Positions 19,854-29,261 of a DNA stretch of 64,000 bases are shown here, piece by piece; position 1 is the first letter of the stretch, and every line of letters starts with the position of its first letter. A program made the position numbers and the translations under genes. The notes beneath the pieces were generated by a model, which did not search any database, had not been told where the DNA came from, and saw only the letters and a list, made by a program, of their open reading frames with translations. Source of the DNA: Amazonocrinis nigriterrae CENA67 (GTDB lineage: Bacteria > Cyanobacteriota > Cyanobacteriia > Cyanobacteriales > Nostocaceae); NCBI RefSeq assembly GCF_016056305.1, contig NZ_JAECZC010000108.1:124001-188000 (forward strand), given 5' to 3'.

Positions 19854-20321
19854 TTAATCAGCACTATCAACTTGTTGAAGCATCATCTCTTGTTTATTGA
19901 TATCAACAGACTTTGCCGTCAAGATGAACTGAGATTTACTCCTAATCACAGTAGGAACAAAAATAGCTGGATCATCAATTTCCCAGATATTCAGAGGTAT
20001 CCGAGGGAGCCGTATCGATTTCTCCTCTATCAGTCCTTTAAAAATAGGAGAATCTTGCATAGTCTGATAAAGACGATTAACCTCAATAGCAGTAGCTTGA
20101 AAATTCAAAATCTCACTTTCAATACTATTAGATAGAGTATTGATATTATTAGCTAGAGTTGCCAACTTCTGAATACCGGCACTTAACTGATTTTGCATAA
20201 TCTCTTGCTTTTTCTGGCGTAATTCTAACAAGGAATTTTCAACCTTTTCTACCTCGGATTGTAACTTTGCTAAAGCAGGTATCACATTTTCAGGAATAGA
20301 TGAATTTGTACATCGGGACAT
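19854..20321 (-). CDS. Unrecognised coiled-coil protein in the NRPS-PKS cluster
   Basis: 155 aa, soluble, no signal peptide. Residues ~15-95 are strongly heptad-like (LAKLQSEVEKVENSLLELRQKKQEI and onward) and predicted coiled coil. The last 50 residues are a mixed segment with Pro-Ile-rich strands (IRLPRIPLNIWEIDDPAIFVP). No catalytic motif is seen and I do not recognise the family. It sits between the carbamoyltransferase and the NRPS gene on the same strand, so it is probably co-transcribed. A scaffolding role would be a guess. Confidence 0.7.
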   Translation of the reverse strand: MSRCTNSSIPENVIPALAKLQSEVEKVENSLLELRQKKQEIMQNQLSAGIQKLATLANNINTLSNSIESEILNFQATAIEVNRLYQTMQDSPIFKGLIEEKSIRLPRIPLNIWEIDDPAIFVPTVIRSKSQFILTAKSVDINKQEMMLQQVDSAD

Positions 20322-20412
20322 AATCTTGATAATTTTGACGAGAGAATTTGAGATTTAATATTTAAGATTTGGACTGAAATCCAAAATCTTAAATTTAAAA
20401 TCCAAAATGGTA

Positions 20413-22155
20413 TTACTTTTCAATCAGATAGTCTTCAATAACCAGTGCATCAAGACCAGTTGTATAAAATACGCTAATAGCATCTTCAACAGTGTGGATA
20501 ATTGGTTTACCCATCACGTTGAGGCTAGTATTGAGAATAATTGGTACAGCTGTAATTTCATAAAAAGCTTCAATTAGGTTGTAATATTTTTCATTCCATT
20601 CCCGCTTGACTGTTTGCAAACGCCCGGTATTATTGACGTGAACTACCGCTGGTACTTGCTCTCTAACTTCTGGTAGCCAGGAGAGGGTGCGTTCCATATA
20701 GGGTGATTCTTGGTAGTTTTCAAAGTATTTGTGTCCAAACTCATGCAAGATAGATGGAGCAAAAGGTCGGTATTCTTCACGGAATTTGACCCGCTTGTTG
20801 ATTTCTTCTTTCATATTTGGAGAACGAGGATCTGCAAGGATAGAGCGATTGCCTAGTGCGCGGGGGCCAAATTCAGCGCGTCCTTGAACCCATGCCAACA
20901 ATTTACCCTGAGATAGCAACTCTGCTGCTTCTAAATGTACAGTGCCTGGTAAGTGGCGGACTCGCGAAATCTTACCAAACTTAAGTAGATTGTGCAGCGA
21001 TTTTTCATTAATGGCGGAACCTAGATAAGGTGATTGAAAACTGGGTTGGCGTGATTCGTTTGGATGATCATCATAATAGGCTAGTAAAGCTGCACCAATT
21101 GCATTTCCGTCGTCTGCTGGCGCGGAGGGAACGTGCAAGGCTTTGAAGGGGACTTTTTCGAGGAGGGTACCGTTGAATGATGAATTTAATGCACATCCCC
21201 CACCTAAAACCAGATTGTCGGAAATGCCTAATTTATAGAAGTTGTTGAGAAGTTCCTCCATCACATCACTAAATACCTTTTGTCCACTAGCGGCTAGGTC
21301 TACTACTTCCCAATAGGAAGCGCTAGCAGGCGCTGCTTTACGCTTGAGGTCGGCGAATATACTAGCCATCTGACGGGGAGGGGCAAATTTTAGACTACAG
21401 TCCTTAACTTCAATCAGCGAGCGGATTAAGTTGTACAGTTCAGGATTAACTTTGCCGTAAGGTGCTAAACCCATCACTTTCCACTCCTCACCCTTGCGCC
21501 AATCAAAACCGCAAAGTTCAGTAATTTGGGCGTACAAAACTCCTAAACTACCGGTAGCTGTGGACTCTTGTATAAGCTTTAATTGTCCGTTTCTATAGCT
21601 GTAGCAGCTGAGCGAGCCTTTTTCACCTTCGCCATCTACAATCATGCAAGCAGCTTCAGTGAAGGGACTGCTATAGCAAGCAGTGGCTGCATGAGTCAGG
21701 TGGTGTCGGTATCGCTTGAAGAGGATGCGATCGCTGTTGAATCGCGATCGCATTTGAAAGGCTAAATTTCTCCCTGTTTTTAACAGCGCTGTAAACTGGA
21801 GAACAGCCAACCAATCGAAGTTTTGCTGATGGGACAAAAGCTGTTTCCAGGAAGGTTGCATAATGCTTTTAGTACCTTCTATACCCAAATAGAAGTAAAA
21901 GTACAATTGATGTAAATAAACTTGCCAGGTATCAAAGTTCCAAGTCGTGGACACTACAAACTCTGCCTTGGGGTCGCAGTAAGTTTCAATCAGTTGCACA
22001 ATTTGATTAAAGTTATCCGGTTGAACATCCCAAGCTCTTTTGTTCTGTAGATAACGTTCTAAGGCTTCTGCAAACATGACTTTGCCTGTAGAATCAACGA
22101 TGGCGATCGCTGGATCGTGACAGGTATTAGCTAAACCTATATAATAGCGATTCAT
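20413..22155 (-). CDS. O-carbamoyltransferase (NodU/TobZ family)
   Basis: 580 aa. Family members transfer carbamoyl from carbamoyl phosphate, via an adenylate, to a hydroxyl of a natural product. Visible features are the N-terminal ASKHA-like fold (IGLANTCHDPAIAIVD), the histidine motif HHLTHAATACYSSPF, IVDGEGEKGS, GGGCALNS and APADDGNAIGAAL. The C-terminal YrdC-like segment has FGPRALGNRSILADPR. ATG at 22155 has a strong AGGAGAAG. It is the first gene of the minus-strand cluster as read, 91 bases before the coiled-coil gene. A likely acceptor is the hydroxyl introduced by the luciferase-like monooxygenase domain of the NRPS or one on the released aminoketone; this is inference. Confidence 0.92.
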   Translation of the reverse strand: MNRYYIGLANTCHDPAIAIVDSTGKVMFAEALERYLQNKRAWDVQPDNFNQIVQLIETYCDPKAEFVVSTTWNFDTWQVYLHQLYFYFYLGIEGTKSIMQPSWKQLLSHQQNFDWLAVLQFTALLKTGRNLAFQMRSRFNSDRILFKRYRHHLTHAATACYSSPFTEAACMIVDGEGEKGSLSCYSYRNGQLKLIQESTATGSLGVLYAQITELCGFDWRKGEEWKVMGLAPYGKVNPELYNLIRSLIEVKDCSLKFAPPRQMASIFADLKRKAAPASASYWEVVDLAASGQKVFSDVMEELLNNFYKLGISDNLVLGGGCALNSSFNGTLLEKVPFKALHVPSAPADDGNAIGAALLAYYDDHPNESRQPSFQSPYLGSAINEKSLHNLLKFGKISRVRHLPGTVHLEAAELLSQGKLLAWVQGRAEFGPRALGNRSILADPRSPNMKEEINKRVKFREEYRPFAPSILHEFGHKYFENYQESPYMERTLSWLPEVREQVPAVVHVNNTGRLQTVKREWNEKYYNLIEAFYEITAVPIILNTSLNVMGKPIIHTVEDAISVFYTTGLDALVIEDYLIEK

Positions 22156-22343
22156 ACACTTCTCCTTGAATTGATTAAATCAATCTTGTTGACTTATAAT
22201 CAGGTAAACACTTATCTTTTCAATTTAGTGAATATGATGAATTAAAAGATAAGCTAGGCAACAAAATAAAGCTATTACAAAGCTTTCAATCTTGAGAATT
22301 TATTACATTTTTTGTTGCCATACCTGTTTCCAACCAATTAATT

Positions 22344-23813
22344 TCAAAAAATTGGTGTAACTTCTATGGAAGAAGTTAAATCATTGAAACTATTACCTAC
22401 ATAAGAAGTATTACTGGTAATATTTAGAGTTTTACCCTGAAAATCACCATTGTCGTAAAGCCTAACTGACAACCCATTAGATACTTTCAGCGAACTGAGA
22501 ATATCATTACCAAAGTAAGTACTAATGTAGTTGTAATCGTAGCGACCTGGACTAAGTTTTAAACTTTTACCTTGATAGTTAGACTTTTCAAAAATTTCAA
22601 TGGATGGGCTGAGAAACTGAAAGTCTGAAGCTAAACAAAGATTTGTATTTTTGAAGACTTTAGCTATTTCATTGCCTTTGTAATAGATATATGCATTGCC
22701 ATTATTGTACCTAATTGAGTAGTCTACTTTATTTCCGGCAACTTGAATTTTATCTCCTTGTGTTCTGTTGAAGTCAGTAATATGAGCAACACCTGACCCG
22801 CTATAAAATATGTCATTAATTCCATTGGATAAATAAGTCCCTAAAACAAAAGTGTCTGCACCTTGTCTGCCTGTAAGTGTATCAACATCACTACGAAAAC
22901 TACTATTTTGATTAGTTCCTCGCAAAATATCATTTCCCTCTCCACCATCAAGAATGTCATTGCCTGAACCACCATCAAGAATGTCATTCCCTCTACCACC
23001 AATCAGGGAATCATAACCAGAACCACCATTGATTTTGTCATTTCCAGAACCACCATTTATAGTATTATTATTGGGAGTGCCATACAGAACATAATCTGTC
23101 GTATTCCCATAACTGCCAAGAGAGAAATCTGCTTTCTTAACATCATACCCACCGAAATCATTGAGATACTTAAAAACTGGTGTGTTAATTTCATCTACAA
23201 TATAAGTCTTGTAGTAATCCAGATTGAATTCTGAGGCAGTAAAGTCGAATTGTTTTTGGTTATTCAACTTAACTAAAATTTCTGCAATACCATAACCGCC
23301 GCGAAGATGTGCCCCTGCTAAGATACCAGACAAGGAGATACTGACTTGTTGTGTATTGATTATTCGGTTTCCCTGAGCATCTTTGAGAAAGTCTGTACGG
23401 TCATTATTTAATTGGTAAAATTTTACTGTCTTTATTACTTGGTTGGCAGAATTGGCTAGATACTGGTCAATTGAGTTAATTCCCTGGTTACTCAAACCAT
23501 CATTAACATAACCATAGTTTTTGTTAAAAGCTTCTCTAATTGCTGTTTCTTGAACAGCAGCTTTTGCTTTCCAAGAGTCTAGACTACTCACTCCATTCTT
23601 GCCTGTCCAGCTGCCATTAAAATTTCCATCATAATTATTACCATCGCTGTTGTAATAACCAAGATCTAGAAATATTACTTCTGTAAATTGGTATTTGCCT
23701 GTGGCGTTAGTATATTGGTTCTGGGCACTATACTGTAGTGGATCTCCTGACGCTTTACCCGATTCAAATGCACCTAATGCTTCCAAAAATTGCTCAACAT
23801 TTCCCTTACTCAT
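22344..23813 (-). CDS. RTX calcium-binding protein with lysozyme-like N-terminus and beta/gamma-crystallin C-terminus
   Basis: 489 aa. The N-terminus carries ALGAFESG (~12-19) and NATGKYQF (~36-43), the pattern of transglycosylase/lysozyme-fold enzymes with Glu as likely catalytic acid. Residues ~245-300 are RTX nonapeptides of the GGxGxDxL type (NGGSGNDKINGGSGYDSLIGG), which bind calcium and are typical of type I secreted proteins. The last ~85 residues have two beta/gamma-crystallin-like motifs (IEIFEKSNYQGKSLKL; VRLYDNGDFQGKTLNI). There is no Sec signal. ATG at 23813 has an AGGAAG. A secreted, calcium-stabilised wall-acting protein is the best reading. It lies 188 bases upstream of the carbamoyltransferase on the same strand, but nothing links it to the cluster chemistry. 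Confidence 0.8.
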   Translation of the reverse strand: MSKGNVEQFLEALGAFESGKASGDPLQYSAQNQYTNATGKYQFTEVIFLDLGYYNSDGNNYDGNFNGSWTGKNGVSSLDSWKAKAAVQETAIREAFNKNYGYVNDGLSNQGINSIDQYLANSANQVIKTVKFYQLNNDRTDFLKDAQGNRIINTQQVSISLSGILAGAHLRGGYGIAEILVKLNNQKQFDFTASEFNLDYYKTYIVDEINTPVFKYLNDFGGYDVKKADFSLGSYGNTTDYVLYGTPNNNTINGGSGNDKINGGSGYDSLIGGRGNDILDGGSGNDILDGGEGNDILRGTNQNSSFRSDVDTLTGRQGADTFVLGTYLSNGINDIFYSGSGVAHITDFNRTQGDKIQVAGNKVDYSIRYNNGNAYIYYKGNEIAKVFKNTNLCLASDFQFLSPSIEIFEKSNYQGKSLKLSPGRYDYNYISTYFGNDILSSLKVSNGLSVRLYDNGDFQGKTLNITSNTSYVGNSFNDLTSSIEVTPIF

Positions 23814-24328
23814 TACAATCTTCCTCTAATTTGGACAACAAAACTATCTGATTTATTGAGATATATCTATAGTTGAGGTCAATCAAATATATTAGACCTC
23901 TGGCAGAAATCTTTTTTTTGCCTTACCCAAAAATGCATACTGCAAAGCATAACCCCAAAGGTAGACGCGAAGAAGAACACGAAAAGAATTACTTTTACAT
24001 TGGTTGTTTTTGTAAACTCTTGATGTAATTTAGATTCCTATTAAATTCAAAATAGTACAATGGGGAAAAATCAGGTATTTTTAGGCTGAAGTAACTAGCT
24101 GTAGTAGCCTATAGGTATGAAAATATTGGCTAAAGTCAGGTTAATAGGGCTAGTCAATTCAGTAATCAGATGTTAAGTGCTTTTTAGCAGCTTTGTATAC
24201 AGATGTTATTTTTATAACTTGAGATAGATGCGTATTATTAGCTTTTGTAGGTGCTGTTTTATGCTTTTGGAATTCTCCCATTTTACTTTAGGATATTGTT
24301 AGAAGTTATTTTTGCTTCCTCAACATCC
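23814..24328. other. Divergent intergenic region, no gene seen
   Basis: 515 bp between the RTX gene (minus) and the HTH-AAA gene (plus). It must hold both promoters. An inverted pair GAGGTC (23873) / GACCTC (23895) and a T-run near 23912 are the only structures noted. No coding potential was found. Confidence 0.5.
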
Positions 24329-25684
24329 ATGAATTCAACATCAGCCTTTACCTGGGAAAAAGCTAAACAGGTTGTAGAGCAAATTGTATTCAATAATATT
24401 GGAGAACACCCTAAAGATATTGAAATGAAAGTGCTTCGAGGCTCCTGGGAGGGTCTGACCTATGAAAAGATGGCTGAGCAGTCCCATCTTTCTGTCAACT
24501 ATCTCAGGGGAGATATCGGCCCTCAGCTATGGCAAAAGCTTTCAGAGGCACTAGGGGAAGAGGTAACAAAGAGTAATTTTAAAGGAGCGCTAGAGAGAGC
24601 TTGGGGAAGACAACTATTTCCACATATTGATAGCAACCTCAAGCAGCTACAATCCCCGTTAGCAGAGCTACCATTTCCAGAAGGATCAGTTCCTTTGGAT
24701 TCTCCTTTTTACATAGAGCGAGATAATATAGAGTCTATTTGTTACGAAACAGTTGTTAAATCCGCTTCTCTAATTCGCATTAAAGCACCGAAGCTGATGG
24801 GCAAAACTTCATTAATGACTAGGGTTTTATCTTATGCTGCATCCCAGAATTATCAAACGGTATATTTAGATTTAAGTAGTGTAGAGCGAGGAATTTTAAC
24901 GAATTTGGATAAGTTTCTGCGCTGGTTGTGTTTAATGGTTGGTCGGAAGTTAAAGTTAGAAAACCGATTAAAAGATTATTGGGATACAGAGATTTTAGGT
25001 AGCAATGATAACTGCACAGTTTATTTTGAGGAGTATTTATTGCCAGAAATAGACTGTCCTTTGGTTTTAGGGTTAGATGAAGTAGATCGGATTTTTCCCT
25101 ATAACCAAGTTGTCGAAGACTTTTTAGGAATGCTGCGAAGCTGGCATGAAAAAGGGAAAATTTCTGAGCAATGGAAACAACTCAGGCTGGTGATGGCACA
25201 TTCTACCGAAGTTTATATTCCCTTAGACATGAACCAATCTCCCTTTAATGCGGGACTACCAGTGATGTTGCAGGAATTTGACCACAAGCAGGTGACAGAT
25301 TTAGCTCACCTTCATGGATTGAATTGGAATGATACTCAGGTAAGGGAGTTAATGAATATAGTTGGAGGGCATCCTTATCTGGTGCGGTTAGCAATGTACG
25401 AAGTTTACACTCAAAAGGCAACGCTAAAGCAGCTATTACAAGATGCTTCGACAGAAGCGGGAATTTACAGCAACCATTTGCGACGGTACTTAGAGACGCT
25501 GCACTCGGAAGAGGCCCAAGGTTTAAAGGAAGCGTTAACAAAGGTAGTTACTTCACCTGAGCCAGTGGAATTAGATTCAATGCAAATTTATAAGTTGCAC
25601 AGTATGGGATTAGTGCAACGAAAGGACAATCAGGTAATGCCTAGGTGCAATTTGTATCGTGAGTATTTCCGCAGAGTGTTATAA
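24329..25684 (+). CDS. HTH-AAA ATPase of the vWA-MoxR-associated (vMAP) type
   Basis: 451 aa from the ATG at 24329 (the frame is open to 24251, but the extension is hydrophobic and unlike the family). Residues ~5-85 (FTWEKAKQVVEQIVFNNIGE ... LTYEKMAEQSHLSVNYLRGD) match the N-terminal helix-turn-helix domain common in cyanobacterial vWA-MoxR-associated conflict proteins. An AAA-like ATPase of the AAA_35 type follows, with P-loop KAPKLMGKTSLMTR, Walker B LGLDEVDRIF and a C-terminal winged-helix-like part. Such proteins are thought to act in signalling or defence against invaders. No vWA or MoxR partner lies alongside, so it is an orphan here. Confidence 0.8.
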   Translation: MNSTSAFTWEKAKQVVEQIVFNNIGEHPKDIEMKVLRGSWEGLTYEKMAEQSHLSVNYLRGDIGPQLWQKLSEALGEEVTKSNFKGALERAWGRQLFPHIDSNLKQLQSPLAELPFPEGSVPLDSPFYIERDNIESICYETVVKSASLIRIKAPKLMGKTSLMTRVLSYAASQNYQTVYLDLSSVERGILTNLDKFLRWLCLMVGRKLKLENRLKDYWDTEILGSNDNCTVYFEEYLLPEIDCPLVLGLDEVDRIFPYNQVVEDFLGMLRSWHEKGKISEQWKQLRLVMAHSTEVYIPLDMNQSPFNAGLPVMLQEFDHKQVTDLAHLHGLNWNDTQVRELMNIVGGHPYLVRLAMYEVYTQKATLKQLLQDASTEAGIYSNHLRRYLETLHSEEAQGLKEALTKVVTSPEPVELDSMQIYKLHSMGLVQRKDNQVMPRCNLYREYFRRVL

Positions 25685-25819
25685 GCTAATGTCTGTCAAA
25701 GTTGCATAGTCATATCATGTCCGCGCTTATTAAGTAAGTCGGTGGAAATAAACCAAACTATGTTACGAAACGTATGTTTCAAGGTTTTTAGCAATGAACA
25801 TTGTCCTAACCTATGTGAC

Positions 25820-25998
25820 CAATACGGTTCGGATAAGAAATTTACTCGTGAAGGCAAGCAGGGGAGCAGGGGAACTCGGGGCCCCCACGACCGAAGGGAG
25901 TGGGGATTAGGGGCACAGGGGAGCAGAGGGGAAAGACTTGCAGTAAGTCTTTCCCCTCTGCTGTCTCAACGAAGAGATGTCTTAACCGAACGGTATTG
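25820..25998. mobile_element. MITE-like element, family A copy 1, with 10-bp target duplication
   Basis: The ends are CAATACGGTTCGGATAAG (25820-25837) and the inverse of CAATACCGTTCGGTTAAG (25981-25998), 16 of 18 matching. The element is flanked on both sides by the identical decamer CCTATGTGAC (25810-25819 and 25999-26008), a target-site duplication. The 179-bp interior has G-rich then C-rich strands (GGGGAAAGACTTGC / GTAAGTCTTTCCCC hairpin) and no gene. A second copy with the same ends lies at 32327-32450. A non-autonomous element mobilised by a transposase elsewhere that makes 10-bp duplications is the clear reading. Confidence 0.88.
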
Positions 25999-26054
25999 CC
26001 TATGTGACTACGGCTATAATAGACAGCTTTTGAGTAGGGGTGCAGAAGCGAAAT

Positions 26055-26080
26055 ACTCCGTCCGCATTAGCGGACGGAGT
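26055..26080. terminator. Hairpin between convergent genes, likely terminator
   Basis: Perfect 11-bp stem ACTCCGTCCGC / GCGGACGGAGT around a 4-base ATTA loop. It lies 58 bases beyond the end of the CO2-uptake operon (minus strand). The core GTCCGC-n4-GCGGAC recurs at 35977 and 36125, each followed by T-rich DNA. Here the flanks are TTTCTG (plus) and ATTTCG (minus), so termination is plausible but weak. Confidence 0.55.
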
Positions 26081-26137
26081 TTCTGTACTCAATTGTGAGT
26101 GCCTTAGTTTGCACTTTCGGGGGCTTTGGAGGATCTG

Positions 26138-27460
26138 CTAACGATAATCCTGTCGCTGAATATCTCGTAAACGAGCCGCATCACGCATACCATATTCAGC
26201 ACGACAAAAACGATTTAATTGCATTTCAAAAAATTCCCGATTAGCTTGTAAATGCCTGGGATTTTGGTCTTCTAAAGGATATAACAGTGCAGTTCGTAAA
26301 GCTTGAATTACCGCAGAGGTGACATTGTACATTGACCGTTGGAAAGTAATTCCCAACTGAATCAACATATCATCTTCACCCCGGCAATGTTTTTGATAAT
26401 ACTCAACAAGATATTCTGGCAAGAAATGCAACATATCTTGCATTAATAGTGTTGGTGGAATGCCTGCTGTACCAACAGGAAATACATCGGCATAGAGAAT
26501 ACCATAGTGGAAATCTTCTTGCTGATCAGGTACTTGACCTGCCTGAGCATTGTAAGATTTTGTACCACGGAAAGGAGCAGTACGATAAAACACAGCTTCG
26601 ACGTAGGGTAATGCTGCTTCGTAAAGCCAGGTAAAGCCTTTAGATTTGGGGATAATTTCGTAGCATTCGCCGCGAATATAGACATGGTGGTAAATGGGAC
26701 GCCCTGCCATAGCAAAAATTGCATTCACCAAAAATTGCATCGCATCGGGGACGCCTTTAAAGCCGCCTTCATCATAGATGTCTGACATCTCAAAGAAAAC
26801 CGGGGCCATAACTTCCCAGAACAAGCCCAAATTCGAGTAGTAAGACATCTGGCGGCATTGTTCTAAAAACATATCTGGAAACAGCTTGTAGAGTCCCAGC
26901 ATTAGGGGATTGCCTTGGAAGTATGCCTTAATTGCCCTGTCTGCATTGGCTTTGTACTCTTCGCTATCCAAATAAGCATCAAATTGATTCACTGGTGCGT
27001 ACATGTGACGATGCCAAAGCATAGCCCGCATACAAGCTTCGGCAAATTCCATATTGATGCGATCGTGAAACAAGTGATGCAGTAGCTTTGGCATTTTGAA
27101 AGTTTCACCCTTTTCCATAAATGCCAAAAGTTCGGGGTGGGCAGTTGCTTCACCACGCCAAATTCGTAAATCGGCATCATCACCTGCATAGTGATTGTGA
27201 CGCTCTAAATATTCTTTGGGCAAGAAATATTTAAAGAAAGGCAACGGTTCTAAAAATACACGTTCGGCAATATAAAGCAAGTCGCGCCAATAAAAATCCA
27301 TCGGCACTGCATAAGCTTTATATATGCCGATAATTTGCATGAGGTTTTCTGGCGTATCCGGTAACATGGAACCGCCAGCTTCCAAACGATGAATTACTTC
27401 TGCGAATTCATGATTAGAAGAAGGTAATTTAGTTAGGGGTTTATCTGGAGTTTGTACCAT
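26138..27460 (-). CDS. CO2 hydration protein of NDH-1 (ChpX/ChpY, CupA/CupB family)
   Basis: 440 aa from the ATG at 27460 ([13 protein letters not shown]); upstream in-frame codons only translate a heptamer repeat. This peripheral subunit of the specialised NDH-1 complex converts CO2 to bicarbonate in the cyanobacterial carbon-concentrating mechanism. The family core [19 protein letters not shown] and [14 protein letters not shown] is recognised. It follows ndhD (231-bp gap) and ndhF on the same strand. The length is nearer the high-affinity CupA form, but no cupS gene follows, as it usually does in the inducible NDH-1MS operon. I therefore leave CupA versus CupB open. Confidence 0.88.
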   Translation of the reverse strand: MVQTPDKPLTKLPSSNHEFAEVIHRLEAGGSMLPDTPENLMQIIGIYKAYAVPMDFYWRDLLYIAERVFLEPLPFFKYFLPKEYLERHNHYAGDDADLRIWRGEATAHPELLAFMEKGETFKMPKLLHHLFHDRINMEFAEACMRAMLWHRHMYAPVNQFDAYLDSEEYKANADRAIKAYFQGNPLMLGLYKLFPDMFLEQCRQMSYYSNLGLFWEVMAPVFFEMSDIYDEGGFKGVPDAMQFLVNAIFAMAGRPIYHHVYIRGECYEIIPKSKGFTWLYEAALPYVEAVFYRTAPFRGTKSYNAQAGQVPDQQEDFHYGILYADVFPVGTAGIPPTLLMQDMLHFLPEYLVEYYQKHCRGEDDMLIQLGITFQRSMYNVTSAVIQALRTALLYPLEDQNPRHLQANREFFEMQLNRFCRAEYGMRDAARLRDIQRQDYR

Positions 27461-27482
27461 ATTTCTTTTGGGAAATTGGGAT

Positions 27483-27578
27483 ATTGGGAATTGGGAATTG
27501 GGAATGGGAATTGGGAATTGGGAATTGGGAATTGGGAATTGGGAATTGGGAATTGGGAATGGGAATTGGGAATTGGGA
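27483..27578. repeat. Tandem heptamer GGGAATT array
   Basis: About 13 near-perfect units of GGGAATT, with two shortened to GGGAAT, lie just upstream of the CO2-hydration gene and inside the operon. It is a short tandemly repeated repetitive sequence typical of filamentous cyanobacteria. Copy number should vary between strains. Confidence 0.9.
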
Positions 27579-27690
27579 AGAGATATTTTTATGTTCTGGT
27601 TATGTGATTTATCACATAACTGTCCAGCTTGAAAATAAGGCGCAAGACAGAAAGAAGATTCTAAATTCTCCCCTTCTGCCCATCTCCCCC

Positions 27691-29193
27691 TCATTCTTTG
27701 AGGGCTACTTGGGGAGTTACAGCTTTTTCGATGGGAGGAACGGCTGCAACGATCGCTGTAGTTGTGGGTTCTGTCCAACGCACTAACCAAGTAGGTTGTA
27801 CTCCCAAGAAGATGATTAGGCCTGCCAAGATGAGGGCTGGCATTTTTTCATACCATTGAACTTGTGGATAGTAAGCAAGTTTGCTGTCAAGTCTGCCGAA
27901 ACAGGTGCGGTTGAGAAGGATGACAAAGTAGACGGCAGTTAAGCCGGTTGCGACTACGCACAATAAAGTGGGGATAGGAAAAACAGAGAAGCTGCCTTGG
28001 AAAACAATAAATTCAGCGATAAATCCTGTCATACCGGGAATGCCCGCGCTAGCCATACCGCCTAAAACAAGTAGGGCGCTGGTGAGGGGTAAACCACGTA
28101 TGGGACTCATCAAGCCATTGAGTTTATCTAATTCGCGGGTTCCCACCTTGGTTTCTACAACTCCCACCAAATGGAAGAGGATGGCGAGGATAATACCGTG
28201 GCTAAACATTTGGGCAACTGCACCGACGAGTGCTAAGGGGGTGCTGGCGGCAGTGGCGAGGAGGATGTAACCCATGTGTCCAATAGAACTGTAGGCTACC
28301 ATGCGCTTGATGTCTTTTTGAGCGATCGCTACTACAGCTCCATACATAGCACTGACTGCTCCCCAAATTGCCAAAGATGGGGCAAGAATACTCCAAGCTT
28401 CGGGAAACAATGCCATGCCAAACCGCAAAATGCCGTAGGTTCCTAGCTTTGCTAACACACCACCAAGCAGAACTGCGATCGGGGCGGAAGCTTCAACATA
28501 AGCGTCTGGCAACCAAGTATGTAAGGGAACCAAAGGAATTTTAATCCCAAAACCTAGGATGATTCCGACTAAGAGAAGAATTTGCAGTGCTGTTGATAAG
28601 CCTTGGGTAGAAATTGCATCATAATTAAAGCTGGAGGAACCAGTTAGCCAGACTACACCTAAGAATGTTGCCAGAATCAAAGCTCCGGAAACAGCGGTGT
28701 ATATGAGGAATTTCATCCCCGCGTAGCCTCGTTTTGCACCACCCCAAATGGAAATCAGCAGATAAAAGGGGATTAATTCGAGTTCGTAGAACAGGAAAAA
28801 CAGCAGTAAATTCTCTGCTAAAAATGCCCCTGCAACTCCACCACTCACGAATAAAATTAAGGAATAAAAAAGCCGGGGGCGTTCAATGTACTGATTGCTG
28901 CTGTAGATAGCAATCCAGGTGAGCAAACTATTTAAAATCAGCATTAAGATGGAAATTCCATCAACCCCAAGTTGATAACTCAAACCAAGAGTTTCATTCC
29001 AAGGTAGATACTCTTGTAATTGCATCCCTGGATTGTTAATGTCAAATTTCAAGAGTAGGAAAAGATTCCACAGAAGAATTATTCCAGAAAGGGTTAATGC
29101 TCCTAAACGAACGCGATTGGCAGGAATACTGAGAGGCAGGACTGCAATCACAGCCGCAGTCAAAATTGGGAGCCAAATCAAAACACTGAGCAT
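27691..29193 (-). CDS. ndhD: NADPH:plastoquinone oxidoreductase subunit NdhD (CO2-uptake type)
   Basis: 500 aa, about 14 hydrophobic helices, proton-pumping antiporter-like subunit of thylakoid NDH-1. Recognised segments are [35 protein letters not shown], the conserved [19 protein letters not shown] and [19 protein letters not shown]. Together with NdhF, the carbonic anhydrase and the CO2-hydration protein it indicates a D3/D4-type NDH-1 complex specialised for CO2 uptake rather than respiration. It starts at ATG 29193, 68 bases after the carbonic-anhydrase gene. Confidence 0.93.
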   Translation of the reverse strand: MLSVLIWLPILTAAVIAVLPLSIPANRVRLGALTLSGIILLWNLFLLLKFDINNPGMQLQEYLPWNETLGLSYQLGVDGISILMLILNSLLTWIAIYSSNQYIERPRLFYSLILFVSGGVAGAFLAENLLLFFLFYELELIPFYLLISIWGGAKRGYAGMKFLIYTAVSGALILATFLGVVWLTGSSSFNYDAISTQGLSTALQILLLVGIILGFGIKIPLVPLHTWLPDAYVEASAPIAVLLGGVLAKLGTYGILRFGMALFPEAWSILAPSLAIWGAVSAMYGAVVAIAQKDIKRMVAYSSIGHMGYILLATAASTPLALVGAVAQMFSHGIILAILFHLVGVVETKVGTRELDKLNGLMSPIRGLPLTSALLVLGGMASAGIPGMTGFIAEFIVFQGSFSVFPIPTLLCVVATGLTAVYFVILLNRTCFGRLDSKLAYYPQVQWYEKMPALILAGLIIFLGVQPTWLVRWTEPTTTAIVAAVPPIEKAVTPQVALKE

Positions 29194-29261
29194 AGTGATT
29201 TTAAGTTTAATTAATGGGTAACTTTAAAGTTTGTAGTGTTCTGTTTGAGATTCATCGAATG

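Larger units (their letters stand above)
25685..26137. other. Gene-free interval holding a MITE and a hairpin
   Basis: 453 bp between the convergent HTH-AAA and CO2-hydration genes. Beyond the inverted-repeat element at 25820-25998 and the hairpin at 26055-26080, listed separately, no structure was seen. An open frame of 118 codons crosses the element but is low-complexity and not a gene. Confidence 0.7.

Noticed and set aside
25742-26098. 118-codon frame between the HTH-AAA and CO2-hydration genes
   Set aside because: It crosses the family A element and a hairpin; the translation is low-complexity (repeated Gly/Arg) and has no start signal.
27461-27790. 110-codon N-terminal extension of the CO2-hydration protein
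   Set aside because: It translates a GGGAATT heptamer array (repeating PNSQFPI) and overlaps the end of ndhD; homologous sequence begins at the ATG at 27460.
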